Below are positions 61,831-64,000 of a stretch of DNA of 64,000 bases, in pieces. Every line of letters begins with the position of its first letter. The stretch's first letter is position 1. The translations under genes were made by a program, and so were the position numbers. This DNA is from Candidatus Bathyarchaeota archaeon (GTDB lineage Archaea; Thermoproteota; Bathyarchaeia; Bathyarchaeales; Bathycorpusculaceae). Location: positions 1 to 64,000 of the forward strand of contig JAOZIA010000024.1 of the NCBI GenBank assembly GCA_026014585.1, in the 5' to 3' direction. The notes under the pieces were generated by a model. That model was not told the DNA's origin, made no database searches, and was given only the letters and a program-made list of their open reading frames with translations.

Positions 61831-62124
61831 ATGTCACAAGACCAATACGAGGGCATCCCCCGAAACAAAATCGCTTGGGACCCCAAAATAGACTACCAAA
61901 CCTGCATAGCCTGCGGAAAATGTGTTGAGTTCTGTCACACCCACGCCTTCACCACCGAAGAGGTACAGGGCAAAAAACGAACCGTGGTCATTCCTAACCG
62001 TTGCGTGGTTTTCTGCAGAGGATGCGAAGACATCTGCCCCGTGAGAGCAATCAGCCACCCTGACGAGGAAGCAACCAAAAAAACCATTAACCAACTACGC
62101 CAGAAACCAAGTACCAACAAATAA
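61831..62124 (+). CDS. 4Fe-4S ferredoxin-type protein
   Basis: A 97-residue iron-sulfur protein with two cluster motifs: CIACGKCVEFCHTHAF (from residue 29) and CVVFCRGCEDICPVRAI (from about 56). The second set has an irregular CxxxCxxC spacing. It lies 12 bases before the ArsC-like gene and follows the membrane protein. A redox role in the arsenate/arsenite response is possible (inference). Confidence 0.85.
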   Translation: MSQDQYEGIPRNKIAWDPKIDYQTCIACGKCVEFCHTHAFTTEEVQGKKRTVVIPNRCVVFCRGCEDICPVRAISHPDEEATKKTINQLRQKPSTNK

Positions 62125-62136
62125 TGAGGCAGTTTA

Positions 62137-62631
62137 ATGAATAAACCAAAAATACTGTTCATATGCACGCATAATTCTGCACGGTCTCAAATGGCCGAAG
62201 GGTTACTTAGACACTTATATGGCGAAAAATACGAGGTTTTCAGCGCAGGCCTCAATCCGACAACAGTTAATCCACTGGCAATCAAAGCCATGGCGGAAAT
62301 AGGCGCAGACATCTCAACACAGTATTCTAAGGGGTTAGAAGAATTTGCCGAAACAGAAATCGAATTAGCAGTTTCCGTCTGCCAAAGCAGCGCAAAAATT
62401 CTCTGTGCTCTTTGTTCAGCGCCTATGGTTATGGGGAGACCCCGTGTAATCGATGAAAAGTTGCATAAAATGAAACATTATGTAGTCCATGGTTTTGAGG
62501 ACCCCTCAGAAGTCATGGGAACAGAGGAAGAAAAGATGGCAGCTTTTCGCCGCGTCAGAGAGGAAATGAGGGGCTGGATTCTTGAGCAGTTTGCAGACGT
62601 AAAAAAACTAATTGAGGAAACCGAAAAGTAG
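62137..62631 (+). CDS. arsC: ArsC-type arsenate reductase / low-molecular-weight phosphatase
   Basis: A 164-residue LMW-PTPase-fold protein. The active-site loop is FICTHNSARSQMAEG (C-x5-R, residues 9-23), and the paired cysteines C in VSVCQSSAK and CALCSAP lie where thioredoxin-coupled ArsC has its relay cysteines, although spacing differs. The final region YVVHGFEDPSEVMGTEEEKM matches the ArsC catalytic aspartate (EDPS). Arsenate reduction with thioredoxin is likely; last gene of the ArsR-controlled set. Confidence 0.86.
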   Translation: MNKPKILFICTHNSARSQMAEGLLRHLYGEKYEVFSAGLNPTTVNPLAIKAMAEIGADISTQYSKGLEEFAETEIELAVSVCQSSAKILCALCSAPMVMGRPRVIDEKLHKMKHYVVHGFEDPSEVMGTEEEKMAAFRRVREEMRGWILEQFADVKKLIEETEK

Positions 62632-62652
62632 CACGACAAATCAAAAAACAGG

Positions 62653-63153
62653 TCAGCTTTCTGTTTGCTCAAAGCTCCTAAAAGCCGCCAAGCCTTTTGC
62701 ACCTTCAGATGTTTGCAAAAACTCAACAAATTTGGAAAGCTTCTTTTGGGTTGGAGCGCGCAGTATGTGCTCGATAGCGCATGCGTCTTCTTCAGCAACA
62801 CTTTTCTCTACACCAAGCAGTGTTAAAAAAGTCTGCAGGGACTTCTCCCGTTTTTTAAGAAACCCTGCGAGGTCTTTGCCTTTCTGCGTTAAAACCACAT
62901 TACGATACGGCGTATATTTCACAAAGCCCAATGCATCCAGTTTTTTAAGCATACTAGTGACGCTGGGTGCTTTTACGTCAAGCTCTTTGGCTATGTCGGT
63001 TACGACTGCGTAGCCAAGTTTTTGCATTAGCGCGTCTATGGTTTCAATGTAGGTTTCCTCGGTGGCGTTAAGCCGCGATACACGTTCGGTTTCTTTCACA
63101 GGGTTACCCTGCGTATCTTTCTTTGTTTTAGTTAATAAAACATGTGTAGCCAC
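62653..63153 (-). CDS. DtxR/MntR-family metal-dependent repressor
   Basis: A 166-residue regulator of the DtxR family. The N-terminal winged helix has NATEETYIETIDALMQKLG, then TDIAKELDVKAPSVTSMLKK and the wing YRNVVLTQKG. The dimerisation domain contains EKSVAEEDACAIEHIL (metal-ligand region, near residue 115). The N-terminal 25 residues are an unusual extension, so an internal start is possible. It sits beside the ZIP transporter, the likely target. GTG start. Confidence 0.87.
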   Translation of the reverse strand: MATHVLLTKTKKDTQGNPVKETERVSRLNATEETYIETIDALMQKLGYAVVTDIAKELDVKAPSVTSMLKKLDALGFVKYTPYRNVVLTQKGKDLAGFLKKREKSLQTFLTLLGVEKSVAEEDACAIEHILRAPTQKKLSKFVEFLQTSEGAKGLAAFRSFEQTES

Positions 63154-63207
63154 TCAGCAATCTCGGGATTATTGAGAAAAAGCAATGATAGCACACATTT
63201 GAGGAGT

Positions 63208-63951
63208 TTAAGCAAAAAAGCAATCCAGAAACATCATTAGTACAAACCCCGCGATTAACCCAAACGTGGCTTCCCGCTCAAACCCTTTCTTGTGGCTCTC
63301 AGGAATCATCTCATCACTAACCACAAACAACATAGCCCCCGCTGCAAACGCCAGCCCCCACGGCAAAATCGGCAGAAACGACGAAACCAAAACCAGCCCC
63401 AGCAAGCCACCTAAAGGCTCCACCAGCCCAGTCAAGGTCGCGTATCCGATAGATTTTTTGCTGCTGTAACCTGCCCGTGCAAGCGGAAGAGCCACTGCGA
63501 GTCCTTCAGGCATATTTTGTAAGCCAATAGCCATAGCGACAGCTAAGCCAGCAGCTATATCACCTATGCCAAAACTCATGCCTACAGCTAAGCCTTCAGG
63601 AAAATTGTGAATAGTTATAGCCACAACAAACAGCCAAACCCGGGGCAGTTTTGAGGGCAACCCTTCAGGTCCAGATGCAGGGTGAAAGTGCGGCACGAAA
63701 CGGTCAATTAGATGCAAGGTTAACGCGCCCAAAGCGACCCCTACCGCCACAGTTAAGGCATCTGTCATTTCAAGAGCAGGAACAATCAGGCTAAAACAGG
63801 AAGCGGCAAGCATAACCCCCGCTGAGAAACCCAGCAAGACATCAAGCAACCGGTCGGATATGCGTTTGGTGAAAAAGACAGGCAGAGCTCCCGCTCCTGT
63901 GGCTAGTCCAGCAAATGCGCAGGATAGTATGCCAATCCAGAACAATTCCAT
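63208..63951 (-). CDS. ZIP family metal transporter (ZupT-like)
   Basis: A 247-residue importer of divalent metals (zinc, iron, manganese). About eight membrane helices are visible, with the signature helices TIHNFPEGLAVGMSFG and LQNMPEGLAVALPL, which hold the metal-site histidine, asparagine and glutamates. The histidine-containing loop (FVPHFHPASG) lies between helices 3 and 4. Same strand as and 54 bases upstream of the DtxR-type gene; probably co-regulated. Confidence 0.92.
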   Translation of the reverse strand: MELFWIGILSCAFAGLATGAGALPVFFTKRISDRLLDVLLGFSAGVMLAASCFSLIVPALEMTDALTVAVGVALGALTLHLIDRFVPHFHPASGPEGLPSKLPRVWLFVVAITIHNFPEGLAVGMSFGIGDIAAGLAVAMAIGLQNMPEGLAVALPLARAGYSSKKSIGYATLTGLVEPLGGLLGLVLVSSFLPILPWGLAFAAGAMLFVVSDEMIPESHKKGFEREATFGLIAGFVLMMFLDCFFA

Positions 63952-64000
63952 AGTTGAGTCTCCTATTGTTGTTTTATGTTTTTGAGGTACGCTCTAAAGC

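Noticed and set aside
1-64000. CRISPR arrays, cas genes, rRNA genes and complete insertion sequences
   Set aside because: No regularly spaced repeats, transposase motifs or rRNA-like stretches were seen.

Overview
The window reads as a chromosomal segment of an uncultured archaeon of the TACK group, most likely Bathyarchaeia. This placement is inferred from gene content; no rRNA is present. Archaeal hallmarks are Pelota, transcription factor TFS, archaeal class I CCA-adding enzyme, a GTP-specific OBG/YchF GTPase, the methanofuran pathway, formylmethanofuran dehydrogenase, archaeal HMG-CoA synthase, TATA-type promoters, frequent GTG/TTG starts and many secreted proteins with one C-terminal anchor. 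The DNA is moderately AT-rich by eye and mostly coding.

Layout. 1-1.5 kb: the right edge of an integrated element (HUH Rep-like gene and a tRNA 3'-end fragment that looks like attR). 1.7-13.6 kb: housekeeping genes (DapB-like, citrate synthase, nitroreductase, TFS, thioredoxin, a HisA-like barrel, M20 peptidase, Lrp-type regulator, Pelota and a Pelota-like protein lacking the N-terminal domain). 13.6-20 kb: a secreted papain-like protein, OBG GTPase, and a membrane protein / winged-helix / PAP2-VTT fusion set. 19.8-20.7 kb: three tiny overlapping genes divergent from an AbrB-like gene, with repeated TTATGTACA sites between them. 21-25.8 kb: methanofuran operon mfnB-A-D-F-E. 26-29.6 kb: regulators, a winged-helix/ParA pair, mobB-mobA. 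31.4-36.8 kb: fwdD-B-A-C with fdhD downstream. 37-48 kb: site-2 protease, nicotinate phosphoribosyltransferase, a thiolase-like gene followed by a DUF35-HMG-CoA synthase fusion, SIS protein, UppP, CCA enzyme and ThpR. 48.3-52.4 kb: a probable five-gene operon of CcdA-like protein, one HgdB/BcrB-type subunit, two different BcrA/D-type ATPases and a ferredoxin. 53-57 kb: NapH-like polyferredoxin with a large CARDB secreted protein, tRNA-Ala(GGC), a 44-aa Cys protein. 57-64 kb: PAS histidine kinase, YgbA-like protein, beta-propeller surface protein, an ArsR/ferredoxin/ArsC locus, and DtxR plus ZIP transporter.

How it fits together. The mfn operon makes the C1 carrier methanofuran. Fwd loads it with CO2 or unloads it, and needs a molybdopterin or tungstopterin dinucleotide cofactor, for which mobA/mobB and fdhD lie close by. 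This is the entry step of the archaeal (H4MPT) Wood-Ljungdahl methyl branch. No mcr gene is in view, so methanogenesis is not indicated. The HgdB-type operon is the most promising undescribed system: it has a composition between class I benzoyl-CoA reductase (two active-site subunits plus two ATPases) and double-cubane-cluster proteins (one subunit plus one ATPase), linked to a transmembrane thiol-electron carrier. Other notable points are the DUF35-HMGCS fusion beside a thiolase that lacks recognisable catalytic residues, an FdhD without its CxxC pair next to fwd, and a duplicated intergenic element with a possible conserved hairpin at 27.9 and 48.3 kb.
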